A stretch of DNA of 21,222 nucleotides from a virus, in the IMG/VR virus record IMGVR_UViG_3300046818_000009, positions 1-21,222 of that record. One strand, written 5' to 3'. The notes beneath the pieces are model-generated. The model saw only the letters and a program-made list of their open reading frames with translations. It was not told where the DNA came from and searched no databases. Below, one piece after another: positions 1-6,263 of the stretch. Numbering within the stretch: position 1 is the first letter of the stretch; every line of letters begins with the position of its first letter. The position numbers and the translations under genes were made by a program.

Positions 1-639
1 ATCATGCCCGAGCTCCAGGCAGCGGTTCGCGGTGCCGACCGTGACGGCCTCTCGCGTCGCTGTGCGGGCCGCAACCTCCGAGTAGGTGTCGAGGGTCCAG
101 CGCCGGCCGGCGCGATCGACAAAGGCCGTGGTCCCTTCCTGGAGTAGCTCGAGGGAGATCCGGGCGGAGACTTCACGGCGGGTGAGGCCGCCGACGACGC
201 CGGTGGCGACCTCCTGCTCGACCACCTTGGCGAAGACGTCGCGCGCCTGGCGCCCGATCGTCAGCCGTGCCGCGATCAGGCGATTGTCGAGCTGGCCGGT
301 AATCGCCGCGGCCGCCTGCTCATGGGCGCCGAAGAAGCGGCCCTCGGCGCCGGCGACGAAGGGTTCGTCGGGGTTGAGGATCGCGTCGACGATGGTCGCG
401 CCGTCCAGGTAGGAGCTGCGGATGGCGCGCTCGACCAGTTCGGGCGACGTCGCCGCGAGCTGGCGGATCGCTCGATCAAGGGCTAGAAGCTGCTGCTGGC
501 GGAATGCGGCGGTGCCGGTCGCCCCGCGCTCGATCGCCTGGCGCAGGAGGGCTTCGACGCGGCGCTTCGTGCGGGCGTAGAGGACGACGAGGCGATCGAC
601 GTCGGGATCGGAGGCCAGTCGGCGCGGCGCCGGCGGCAT
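1..639 (-). CDS. Phage minor capsid / head morphogenesis protein (3' end cut by window edge)
   Basis: The 213 visible codons run off the left edge without a stop, so the C-terminus is missing. The start is ATG at 639, with GAGGG six bases upstream, and it begins 2 bp after the stop of the preceding gene. The N-terminal 150 residues are helical and rich in Arg, Ala and Gln. Residues 176-205 read DRAGRRWTLDTYSEVAART then TREA, which matches my memory of the phage minor capsid protein 2 / head morphogenesis group (aromatic-Tyr, then ART, then REA). These proteins sit inside or on the head near the portal and are usually encoded after portal and capsid genes. The position downstream of the connector genes fits. 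Family confidence is moderate because the diagnostic C-terminal half is not in the window. Confidence 0.72.
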   Translation of the reverse strand, partial: MPPAPRRLASDPDVDRLVVLYARTKRRVEALLRQAIERGATGTAAFRQQQLLALDRAIRQLAATSPELVERAIRSSYLDGATIVDAILNPDEPFVAGAEGRFFGAHEQAAAAITGQLDNRLIAARLTIGRQARDVFAKVVEQEVATGVVGGLTRREVSARISLELLQEGTTAFVDRAGRRWTLDTYSEVAARTATREAVTVGTANRCLELGHD

Positions 640-641
640 GG

Positions 642-1064
642 CTAGCCCTCGAAGGCGGCGACCAGGGCGCGGGCGAGATCGTCGACGAAGCGCTCGCGGG
701 CTTCGTGATAGGCGGCGTTGCGGACGTCGTAGGCGTCGCGGTGGATCTGCCCCTCGTCGAGGTCCATAGCTGCACGATCGCAGTCGCGCTGCGCCAGGTG
801 GAGAAGCTCATGGACGATTACCTCGTCGGCGGTGTAGTTGCCGTGGGCCCCCCAGGCGTCGCGCGGCCACTCTTCGACCTTTCGGGTGAAGCGAATGTTC
901 GAGCGGCGGTAGGGGACGCTCTGGGCGTCGACTTCGGCGAGCGTGTCGTTTCCGTCCTCGTCCTCGTCGGGCTCTGAGTCCCAGACGAAGTTGATCTGCC
1001 AGCCATCGAGGCCGAGGCGCTTCTGCCACAGGGCGACCAGGTCTTCGATCTGGCGGCGGGTCAC
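642..1064 (-). CDS. HExxH zinc-metallopeptidase-like phage protein (SprT-like)
   Basis: This is a 140-residue protein. The GTG start at 1064 overlaps the upstream stop in a GTGA junction. Residues 85-89 are HELLH inside VIVHELLHLAQ, the zinc-binding and catalytic helix of HExxH peptidases. The N-terminus (ALWQKRLGLDGWQINFVWD) resembles the start of SprT-like and other small gluzincin-type domains. An acidic stretch (DSEPDEDEDGND) lies at residues 29-40. H103 to H109 or nearby acidic residues could supply the third zinc ligand, but I cannot identify it securely. It lies between a head-closure protein and a minor head protein, so it may act in virion maturation; that role is inference. Loss of activity is also possible. 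Confidence 0.75.
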   Translation of the reverse strand: MTRRQIEDLVALWQKRLGLDGWQINFVWDSEPDEDEDGNDTLAEVDAQSVPYRRSNIRFTRKVEEWPRDAWGAHGNYTADEVIVHELLHLAQRDCDRAAMDLDEGQIHRDAYDVRNAAYHEARERFVDDLARALVAAFEG

Positions 1065-1426
1065 TTCGGCTCCAGCTCGACGTGCGTCGTCTCGACCCCC
1101 GAGCCCGCGAGCTCCGCGAGGTCGGCCTCGGTGACGTTCTGGACCTCGCCCGTCTGCGGGCCCTTGCGGTCGGTCTCGAACTCGACCTGGTCGCCGGCGC
1201 GGAATTCGATCGCGGGGTCGCGGGTGTCGACCTTGAGGATCCGGCGGACGATCACGTCCCGGCCCTGTGCGGTCGTCTGCCGGTCGCGCTTCTCCTGGTA
1301 GTAGACGCGGGCGCTGCCCTCGAAGATCGGGTCGCCGGGGGTCGCGGGGACGCTGGCGCCGGGCTCGGCCAGGTGGCCGCCGCGGGTGACTTTGGTCAGC
1401 GTCGCGTTCGACTGAAGCGGCGCCAC
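1061..1426 (-). CDS. Head-closure / head-tail stopper-like protein (DUF6093-like)
   Basis: This is a 121-residue protein with a GTG start at 1426, beginning 2 bp before the end of the TAA of the upstream gene. The middle of the protein (residues 40-85) is a predicted beta-rich core around ARVYYQEKRDRQTT, RRILKVD and EFRAGDQVEFETD. I associate this pattern with small phage head-completion or stopper proteins (SPP1 gp16-type, DUF6093-like). These proteins close the portal channel and join the head to the tail. The position directly after a gp15/gp6-type connector and before a minor head protein fits. There is no catalytic motif. The family call is from memory and is moderate; another short virion protein remains possible. 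Confidence 0.55.
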   Translation of the reverse strand: MAPLQSNATLTKVTRGGHLAEPGASVPATPGDPIFEGSARVYYQEKRDRQTTAQGRDVIVRRILKVDTRDPAIEFRAGDQVEFETDRKGPQTGEVQNVTEADLAELAGSGVETTHVELEPK

Positions 1427-1427
1427 G

Positions 1428-1829
1428 TTACGGCCTCGCGCGAGCGCCGGTCGGCCGCAGGTTGGCCGCCTCGAGCAGCGCGAGGGCCTCGTCGCCGAAA
1501 ACCCGGCCGACGCCGCCTGAGCGGGAGAAGTCCGGGCCCGAGACGGAGTCGAAGCGAAGGCCCTCGGTCAGCTCGGGATGATGAAACAGGCGCGCTCCGA
1601 GGACGGTGATCGCCTGGCGGAGCATCTCCCATTGGTAGGGCGCGACGTCGGCCTCGGCGACCTTGAGGCCTTCCTGTGGGCCTGACGTCTGTCGCAGCCG
1701 CGGGCCGAGGGTGTTCTCGACGAGCGTCGTCGCGTAGCGGATCAGCTTGGCGGCCTTCGCGTCCGGGAGGGCCGCCGGCGATGCCTCGGCCTCTGTGCGC
1801 AGCTCGTCGGCGGTGATGTAGTCGGCCAC
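1428..1829 (-). CDS. Head-tail connector protein (gp6/gp15-like)
   Basis: This is a 133-residue protein starting at ATG 1829. It opens with MADYITADELRTEA and has a helical body (KAAKLIRYATTLVENTLGP, then WEMLRQAITVLGARLFHHP). This is the usual layout of HK97 gp6 / SPP1 gp15 connectors, where an N-terminal helix pair packs against the portal and a second helical part follows. The C-terminus (FSRSGGVGRVFGDEALALL) matches the end commonly seen in actinophage connectors, where the residues before the last helix form a Gly/Ser-rich loop. Its place after capsid genes and before a stopper-like gene supports the call. A strong hairpin (1862-1896) lies just upstream of the start, so this gene may be read at a lower level than the capsid gene. 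Confidence 0.65.
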   Translation of the reverse strand: MADYITADELRTEAEASPAALPDAKAAKLIRYATTLVENTLGPRLRQTSGPQEGLKVAEADVAPYQWEMLRQAITVLGARLFHHPELTEGLRFDSVSGPDFSRSGGVGRVFGDEALALLEAANLRPTGARARP

Positions 1830-1861
1830 GGTGGGGAAGGCTAGGAAAGGTTGCGGACGCA

Positions 1862-1896
1862 GCGAGGGCCCCGGACCAGGGATCCGAGGCCCTCGC
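1862..1896 (-). terminator. Strong hairpin between capsid-region and connector genes
   Basis: Arms GCGAGGGCC (1862-1870) and GGCCCTCGC (1888-1896) pair perfectly over 9 bp. An inner 4-bp stem CGGA/TCCG (1872-1875 with 1883-1886) follows after one mismatch, leaving a 7-base loop. The hairpin lies in the 117-bp gap after the stop at 1947. No clear T tract follows on the minus strand, so it may be a pause, an RNA-processing site or an incomplete terminator that sets capsid:connector ratios. Confidence 0.55.
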
Positions 1897-1946
1897 GCCT
1901 ACTACGCGGCCGCGCCCCCCGTCGAGCGGGCCGCGGAGCTTTTGTG

Positions 1947-2351
1947 TCAGCCGTCGATCTCGATCGTCGCGCCGCACTCGACGCAATGCGCCATCGTGGC
2001 GATCCTCGCCGGCCGCTCGACCTGACCGTCCGAGTTGACCTTCGGCGGGACGCGCTGATCGTAGATCTCGACCCGGCTGGCCGGCATCGGGCATCCGTCG
2101 AGGTGGGCCTGCTTCGGCATCTTCGCCGCGATCTTCTTCGCGGCCGCCGAGGGCTCCTCGTCGTCGCCACCGGCGGCCTTCTCGGTCGCCTCCGGCGTTG
2201 AGGCCTGCTTCTTCTCGATCGCGGCCTTGACGTCGTCGACGGTGATCCGACCCTCCGAGCCGGTCCCCTTGACTGAGCCGAGGTCGATCGAGTTCTCCTT
2301 CGCCAGCTCGGCGGCCTTCTCGGTCGCCTCCGGCGCTTTGGACTCGCCCAT
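1947..2351 (-). CDS. Capsid-region protein with E3-binding (PSBD)-like domain and C-terminal CxxC
   Basis: This is a 134-residue protein starting at ATG 2351, with AAGGAG 6-7 bases upstream. Residues 8-46 read like the peripheral-subunit/E3-binding domain of 2-oxoacid dehydrogenase E2 chains: a first helix (KAAELAKENSIDLGSV), the loop KGTGSEGRIT, then DDVKAAI. The same helix-extended-loop-helix shape occurs in some actinobacterial DNA-binding modules (Lsr2 C-terminal type). PEATEKAA is repeated at residues 7-14 and 53-60. The C-terminal half has C87 and CVEC at 123-126, a possible metal site. It follows the capsid and small acidic genes, so a head decoration or accessory role is likely but inferred. 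I see no enzyme partner in the window. Confidence 0.6.
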   Translation of the reverse strand: MGESKAPEATEKAAELAKENSIDLGSVKGTGSEGRITVDDVKAAIEKKQASTPEATEKAAGGDDEEPSAAAKKIAAKMPKQAHLDGCPMPASRVEIYDQRVPPKVNSDGQVERPARIATMAHCVECGATIEIDG

Positions 2352-2447
2352 CGTTTACTCCTTCGTTCGCGGATCCGTTTCCGTGCGCCCGGCGCCACGT
2401 TGGGCCCGAGCCGTGCATATGCGCCGCGAAGGGTAGGGCCAAACGCA

Positions 2448-2473
2448 GACGGGGCGCCCGAAGGCGCCCCGTC
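2448..2473 (-). terminator. Rho-independent-like terminator after the capsid block
   Basis: A perfect 11-bp stem (2448-2458 with 2463-2473) closes a CGAA loop at 2459-2462. On the minus strand it is followed by TGCGTTT, a short T-rich tail. It lies 22 bp past the stop at 2496, between the 80-residue gene and the next gene. It may limit read-through from abundant capsid transcripts. Confidence 0.7.
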
Positions 2474-2495
2474 CAAGGTCCCGGAGAAGTCGGAC

Positions 2496-2738
2496 TCACT
2501 CGTCGGCGGTTTCGACGCCGCCCTTCTTCCCCTTCGTGTCGCCGATCTCCTCGGTGCGGGGATTCTGATGCTCCCCGCCCTCGAAGTGGGCGGCCGTGTC
2601 GCCGAGCCGGTCGCGGTAGTCGCCGCGAGTCGGGCCCTTGCCGAGGGCGTCCTCCGGCCCCTGCGGCTCCGGCTTCGTGCCCGGCACCATCGGGGGTCCC
2701 TCGACCCCCGCCCTGTCGATCGTCTTGGTCTTACCCAT
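2496..2738 (-). CDS. Small hydrophilic virion-region protein, unknown function
   Basis: This is an 80-residue protein starting at ATG 2738, with GAGGAA about 6 bases upstream. It is Gly-, Lys-, Glu- and Pro-rich with almost no hydrophobic core (MGKTKTIDRAGVEG at the start, GDTKGKKGGVETADE at the end), so it is probably disordered. It is not recognised as a named family. It lies between the major capsid gene and the terminator hairpin at 2448-2473 and is therefore likely co-transcribed at a high level with the capsid gene. A head-decoration peptide or a capsid-stabilising tail are possible roles; neither can be shown from sequence. Its good ribosome site and tight spacing argue that it is real. 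Confidence 0.65.
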   Translation of the reverse strand: MGKTKTIDRAGVEGPPMVPGTKPEPQGPEDALGKGPTRGDYRDRLGDTAAHFEGGEHQNPRTEEIGDTKGKKGGVETADE

Positions 2739-2770
2739 GACGTTCCTCGCTTTCCGGCGAGCCTGCCGCG

Positions 2771-3715
2771 TCAGACGCGGCGGACCCCCCTCAGTCGGGC
2801 CGCGCCCGGACCGAACACGGCGAGCCCGCAGAAGAACTCGATCCGGGTCCGGTAGGCCGGCTTGGAGTCCAGCTCCCCGAGGTCGCGGACGTCGACGCCG
2901 CCGTTCGTCAGGCCGGTGACGGCACGGTCGCCCTCGTCGGAGCCGAACCGCACGGCGTAGATCGAGGACGTGACGTTGGATTCGCCGAGGACCTCCGTCT
3001 GCGGGATGATCCGCGCTCCCGCAGCGGTTTCGCCGATGTCGATCATCGGGATGCTGTTGTAGAAATCGACGACCCGACCGAACTCGTCGCGGTCCGCCGA
3101 GTGGAAGCCCTCCCGGCGGGCGGCCGAGCGGAGCCAGGCCTTGACGAGATCGTTCATGTACAGGGCGTCCGGCGTCCCGCCCTTGACCAGGGCGAGGAGT
3201 TCGTCGAGCTTGTCGAAGAAGGCGTGACGGTCTTCGGAACCGGCCCCGATCACCGGGAGGCCGTTGGCCCCCGCGTCGAGGACCTGTTTCCCCGTCAGGC
3301 GCTTCTTCAGCCCGTCGAACGAGTTGGCGTCGACGGCGACGTCGCCGTTGATGAAGGCGTCCTGGAACTTGATGGACGCCGCCTTCACCTTCATCCGGTC
3401 CTGCTCGGCCCGCTGGTCGTTCAGGTTGCCCCGGGTCTTGGCGATGAAGGTGTCGACGTCTGCGTCGCCACCGAGGATCACCAGGGCCTCGGTCTTCTGG
3501 TTGAAGGTGCCGGTCGACTCGGAGTAGGCGGCGTTGACGGCGCGGAACTCGACACCGGGCAGGGCCGCCTCCTCGTTGTAGGCGTAGGCGTTGCCCTCGA
3601 TCGGCTTCAGCGGAATCCGGTCGAGGACCACGGACTCCAGGAGAAACGTCTCGACGACGCCTCGCTGGAGGTCGTTTTGAGACAGCTTCGCTGCCTCAGC
3701 AAGGGTGAGAGCCAT
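2771..3715 (-). CDS. Major capsid protein (HK97 fold)
   Basis: This 314-residue protein starts at ATG 3715, with AAGGAG 8 bases upstream. The N-terminus (MALTLAEAAKLSQNDLQRGVVETF) and the motif PLKPIEGNAYAYNEEAALPGV are typical of an actinophage-type HK97-fold major capsid group. That group also shows an E-loop-like region with a conserved FRAVN..Y.ES and a middle block DVDTFIAKT. The C-terminal DSKPAYRTRIEFFCGLAVFGPGAARL is the usual closing strand. It forms the head shell. A scaffold gene lies immediately upstream and the portal before that, which is the classic order portal-scaffold-capsid. There is no N-terminal delta domain, which agrees with a separate scaffold protein. I am confident of the role; the exact subfamily needs a profile search. 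Confidence 0.92.
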   Translation of the reverse strand: MALTLAEAAKLSQNDLQRGVVETFLLESVVLDRIPLKPIEGNAYAYNEEAALPGVEFRAVNAAYSESTGTFNQKTEALVILGGDADVDTFIAKTRGNLNDQRAEQDRMKVKAASIKFQDAFINGDVAVDANSFDGLKKRLTGKQVLDAGANGLPVIGAGSEDRHAFFDKLDELLALVKGGTPDALYMNDLVKAWLRSAARREGFHSADRDEFGRVVDFYNSIPMIDIGETAAGARIIPQTEVLGESNVTSSIYAVRFGSDEGDRAVTGLTNGGVDVRDLGELDSKPAYRTRIEFFCGLAVFGPGAARLRGVRRV

Positions 3716-3733
3716 TGCGGCTGCTCCTTTCCT

Positions 3734-4435
3734 TTACTCGGACTCTCCCTCGCCCCCGCCTTTGTCGCTCTTCTTTGCCTCCTCCTCCGCTTTCGCGTAG
3801 TGGCGGCGAAGCCGCGCGGCCCCCATCGGTTCCTCGTCGCCGGACTTCGACTTGCTGCCTTTGTCGTCGTCCTCATCCTCGTCGTCGTCCCCTCCGCCCT
3901 TGTTGGGCTTCGGGTCCTCGACTGGGCGCTGCTTCTTCGACGAGACCATCCCGGGTTCTTCGCGGGCGAGCTTCTCCAGCGCGCGCTCGGTGTCGTCCTC
4001 GGTCTCTAGATCCTCGGGATCGAGGAGTTTGATCGCCCTCTGCGGGTTCTTGAAGCCAAGGCGACCGGCGACCCCAAGGGCCGTCGATTCACGCTTCGAG
4101 TCGGCCAGGTCCTTCTCGGCCTTATCGGCGCGTTCCTTTGCCTCTTCCACCTGCTTTTCCAGGCGCTCCAGCCGCCGCTCCAGGGCCTTCTTCTCGTCGT
4201 CTCCAGTCGAAGCGTCCTCCAGCCTCTTCTCCAGCTCGGCGATCCGGTCGTCGCGTTCTTTGCCCTCGTTCTTGAGGTCGCGAACTTCGCGATCCTTTTC
4301 GCTGATGCTGCGCTTCAGCTTGTCTGCCTCGTCCTTGGAGATCTTGCCGTCGTCTTCGTCAAAGCCGAGCGGAAAGCGCGGCGACCCGAGGACACCCCGG
4401 GCGGCGAAGGCGATGGCTGACTTGGCTCCGTGCAT
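3734..4435 (-). CDS. Capsid scaffolding protein
   Basis: This 233-residue protein is dominated by charged coiled coil. From about residue 35 to 115 it shows heptad-like runs such as KDEADKLKRSISEKDREV, ELEKRLEDAS and RRLERLEKQVEEAKERADK. Downstream is the conserved patch ALGVAGRLGFKNPQRAIKLL, seen in phage scaffolds, then an acidic and Lys/Gly-rich tail. It would assemble inside the procapsid and leave before DNA packaging. I chose ATG 4435 because GAGGAG lies 8 bases upstream. A GTG at 4444 is also in frame but would abut that ribosome site. The gene lies 18 bp before the major capsid start. A weak 5-bp hairpin (4477-4492) sits in the short gap after the portal gene. Confidence 0.87.
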   Translation of the reverse strand: MHGAKSAIAFAARGVLGSPRFPLGFDEDDGKISKDEADKLKRSISEKDREVRDLKNEGKERDDRIAELEKRLEDASTGDDEKKALERRLERLEKQVEEAKERADKAEKDLADSKRESTALGVAGRLGFKNPQRAIKLLDPEDLETEDDTERALEKLAREEPGMVSSKKQRPVEDPKPNKGGGDDDEDEDDDKGSKSKSGDEEPMGAARLRRHYAKAEEEAKKSDKGGGEGESE

Positions 4436-4518
4436 TGGCTTCACTCCTCGATCTCGAATTACCGGCGGTTTGTTGACCCGCTCCTACGCGGGGGGCTAGC
4501 CGACCTCGCCCGGTGCTG

Positions 4519-6102
4519 CTATTTCCCGGGTGCCGGTGGGACGTTGCCCCCGGCCTCCGGGTCTTCCTCCGGGTTCCCCGAGGGCGAAGCCCCGAGCCCG
4601 GTGAAGCTGTTGGCAGTCTGAATGTCCTCCCGGATGGCTTTGACCTCGGCGTCAACCTGTTCGTCGTCCCAATCCGGGTGTAGGTCTCTGACTGCGGTCT
4701 CGATCGACTCGACGGGCCCGCCGGTCGCCGTTGCGTGGCGGGCGAACTCCTCGGTCAGATCGCGTGGGAGCGGGTCCTGTAGCTCAACCGCCGGCGCAGC
4801 GCCGGGGTCCGACCAGCTCCGGGCCCAGCCACCCTCTGCAAGCGAGCGCGAGTCGAGAAGCTGAGCGGCCATCAGCATTTGCGGGATCGCGTCGTCCCAT
4901 GAGCGGCCCGAGCCGCGGCTCGCCGACGTCGCCGGCAGGAGGCGCACTCGAAGGGCCGTTCCCGTCTCGGCCGTGCCCTCGCCGGCGGCGGAGCCCTCGC
5001 CGAGGAACTGGACGGTCAGGCCACAACGGGAGGCAACGGTCTTAACGAGCTTGTCCTGCCATTCGATCAGGGCCTTAGCGTCGAAGGTGTACTCGAGGAC
5101 CTTGAAGGGCTCGCCGCTGCCCTCTTTGCCGAGCTGCGCGTCGAGGTCGTCGCCGGCGACCAGGACGTCCTCGCCGGCGTCGAAGAGCGGCTTTTCGATC
5201 GGGATCCGCGAACCGTCGCCGGCGTCGATCGAGTCGGGGAGCTGCGGGTCGCGCTTGGAGAGGGACTTGGCCGGGACGACGATCCGGCGCTTGGCGACCA
5301 GGCGGGCGTTCTCGACGCCGATCGTCATGGCCTCGTTCAGCGCCAGGAGAAGATGCTCATTGCCCTCGAAGACCGACCGGCCAAGGTGACGTTCACGGCC
5401 GCGGCGGAAGATCACGCGGCCGCAGAGGATGCCTGGTAGGCCGTGATCCCAGACGGTCTCGAGCTCCTCGGTCTCCGAGAACTCATCGAGGTCCTTCCCT
5501 TCGCCCAGCGTGTCGCGGGTGCCGAGGTAGAGCCGGTTCTCGATCCGGCCGACAGACTGGATTTCCAGGTGCCGCCAAACCTTGCGCTTTGCAGCGCGCC
5601 GGTTGTCGCGGGGATCCTCGAACTCGCTGACGAAGGCCGCGGCGATCAGGGCCGGGCCCACGTAGAGCGGTATGACGACCTCGCGCGAATGAAACGTCGG
5701 ATACGGGCAGGGCAGGATGCGGGGGTCCCCAGCTTCGATCCGCCACCACACCTCACCCTCGGTCGAGCGGATCTGCTCGGCATAGTGGAGCTCGGAGGGA
5801 AGGTCGGCGGTCTCGATGATCCGCGTGAGGTTGCCCTGGTCGGAGTCGGTGTTGGCACGGAAGCGGGGGTCCTTGCCGAAGAGGAGGTCGGCCTTGGCGG
5901 TGCTGATCCGGTCACCGATCGGGTCGACCACGTAGGGGCGATCGTCGGGCCAGCGGTGAGCGACCTTCAGGGCCGCCTCGTCAGCTTCGCGGAAGGCGGC
6001 GCGCCTGGCGACCTCGGAGATCGCGTTGTGATCGAAGGGCGGCGGCCAGCGTCTCTCCGCCTCGACGCGGGCGATCAGCATGTTCGCCGCGATTTCGGTC
6101 AC
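4519..6102 (-). CDS. Portal protein (SPP1 gp6-like)
   Basis: This 527-residue protein forms the dodecameric ring through which DNA enters the head. Features fitting the SPP1-type portal family include the early VVDPIGDRISTAKADLLFGK, with D/N-rich surroundings and ENxARLVAKRRIVVPA in the stem/wing region. A late LTVQFLGEG block is followed by ALRVRL and an acidic Pro/Gly tail. I chose GTG 6102. It makes a GTGA overlap with the upstream stop, the junction used throughout this window, and it has GGGGAAG five bases upstream. A TTG at 6120 would add six residues and ATG 6081 would remove seven. Its neighbours are large terminase (upstream) and scaffold and capsid (downstream), as expected. Confidence 0.9.
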   Translation of the reverse strand: MTEIAANMLIARVEAERRWPPPFDHNAISEVARRAAFREADEAALKVAHRWPDDRPYVVDPIGDRISTAKADLLFGKDPRFRANTDSDQGNLTRIIETADLPSELHYAEQIRSTEGEVWWRIEAGDPRILPCPYPTFHSREVVIPLYVGPALIAAAFVSEFEDPRDNRRAAKRKVWRHLEIQSVGRIENRLYLGTRDTLGEGKDLDEFSETEELETVWDHGLPGILCGRVIFRRGRERHLGRSVFEGNEHLLLALNEAMTIGVENARLVAKRRIVVPAKSLSKRDPQLPDSIDAGDGSRIPIEKPLFDAGEDVLVAGDDLDAQLGKEGSGEPFKVLEYTFDAKALIEWQDKLVKTVASRCGLTVQFLGEGSAAGEGTAETGTALRVRLLPATSASRGSGRSWDDAIPQMLMAAQLLDSRSLAEGGWARSWSDPGAAPAVELQDPLPRDLTEEFARHATATGGPVESIETAVRDLHPDWDDEQVDAEVKAIREDIQTANSFTGLGASPSGNPEEDPEAGGNVPPAPGK

Positions 6103-6263
6103 GCCGACTTCCCCAGCCAACGAGTGATCGTCGCAGGAGACACCTTCATGGCAGCCGCGATCTGCTGACGCCTATAACCCAGTCTCTCTAGGCCTGCGGC
6201 GAGCGCTACAGCTCGCCGCTTCTCCGCCCCGTGGAGCTTCCTATGTGTCCTCAGTCTCGTCAT
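6099..6263 (-). CDS. Mini helix-turn-helix DNA-binding protein between terminase and portal
   Basis: This is a 54-residue protein. The C-terminal 40 residues form a clear helix-turn-helix: a first helix (EKRRAVALAAGLERLGY), then RRQQIAAAMKVSPATITRWL, where IAAAM-V-SPATITRW is a typical recognition pair. It resembles the DNA-binding part of transposase- and terminase-small-subunit-type proteins. The start is ATG 6263, inside the last 23 bp of the large-terminase frame, with no good ribosome site, so translation probably depends on coupling to terminase. Its stop makes the GTGA junction with portal. A separate small-terminase candidate exists at 16158-16874. This protein could be an extra packaging-site binder or a local regulator; I cannot tell which. 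Confidence 0.6.
   Translation of the reverse strand: MTRLRTHRKLHGAEKRRAVALAAGLERLGYRRQQIAAAMKVSPATITRWLGKSA

Noticed and set aside
1396-2499. Minus-strand frame of 367 codons
   Set aside because: It spans three supported genes in another frame plus two hairpins; the translation is Arg/Gly-rich shadow sequence.
3101-4009. Long plus-strand open frame (302 codons) across capsid and scaffold genes
   Set aside because: It is an antisense shadow of two strongly supported minus-strand genes; the peptide has biased composition and no recognisable domain.
4477-4492. 5-bp hairpin between portal and scaffold genes
   Set aside because: Short stem and no T tract; too weak to list as a terminator in GC-rich DNA.
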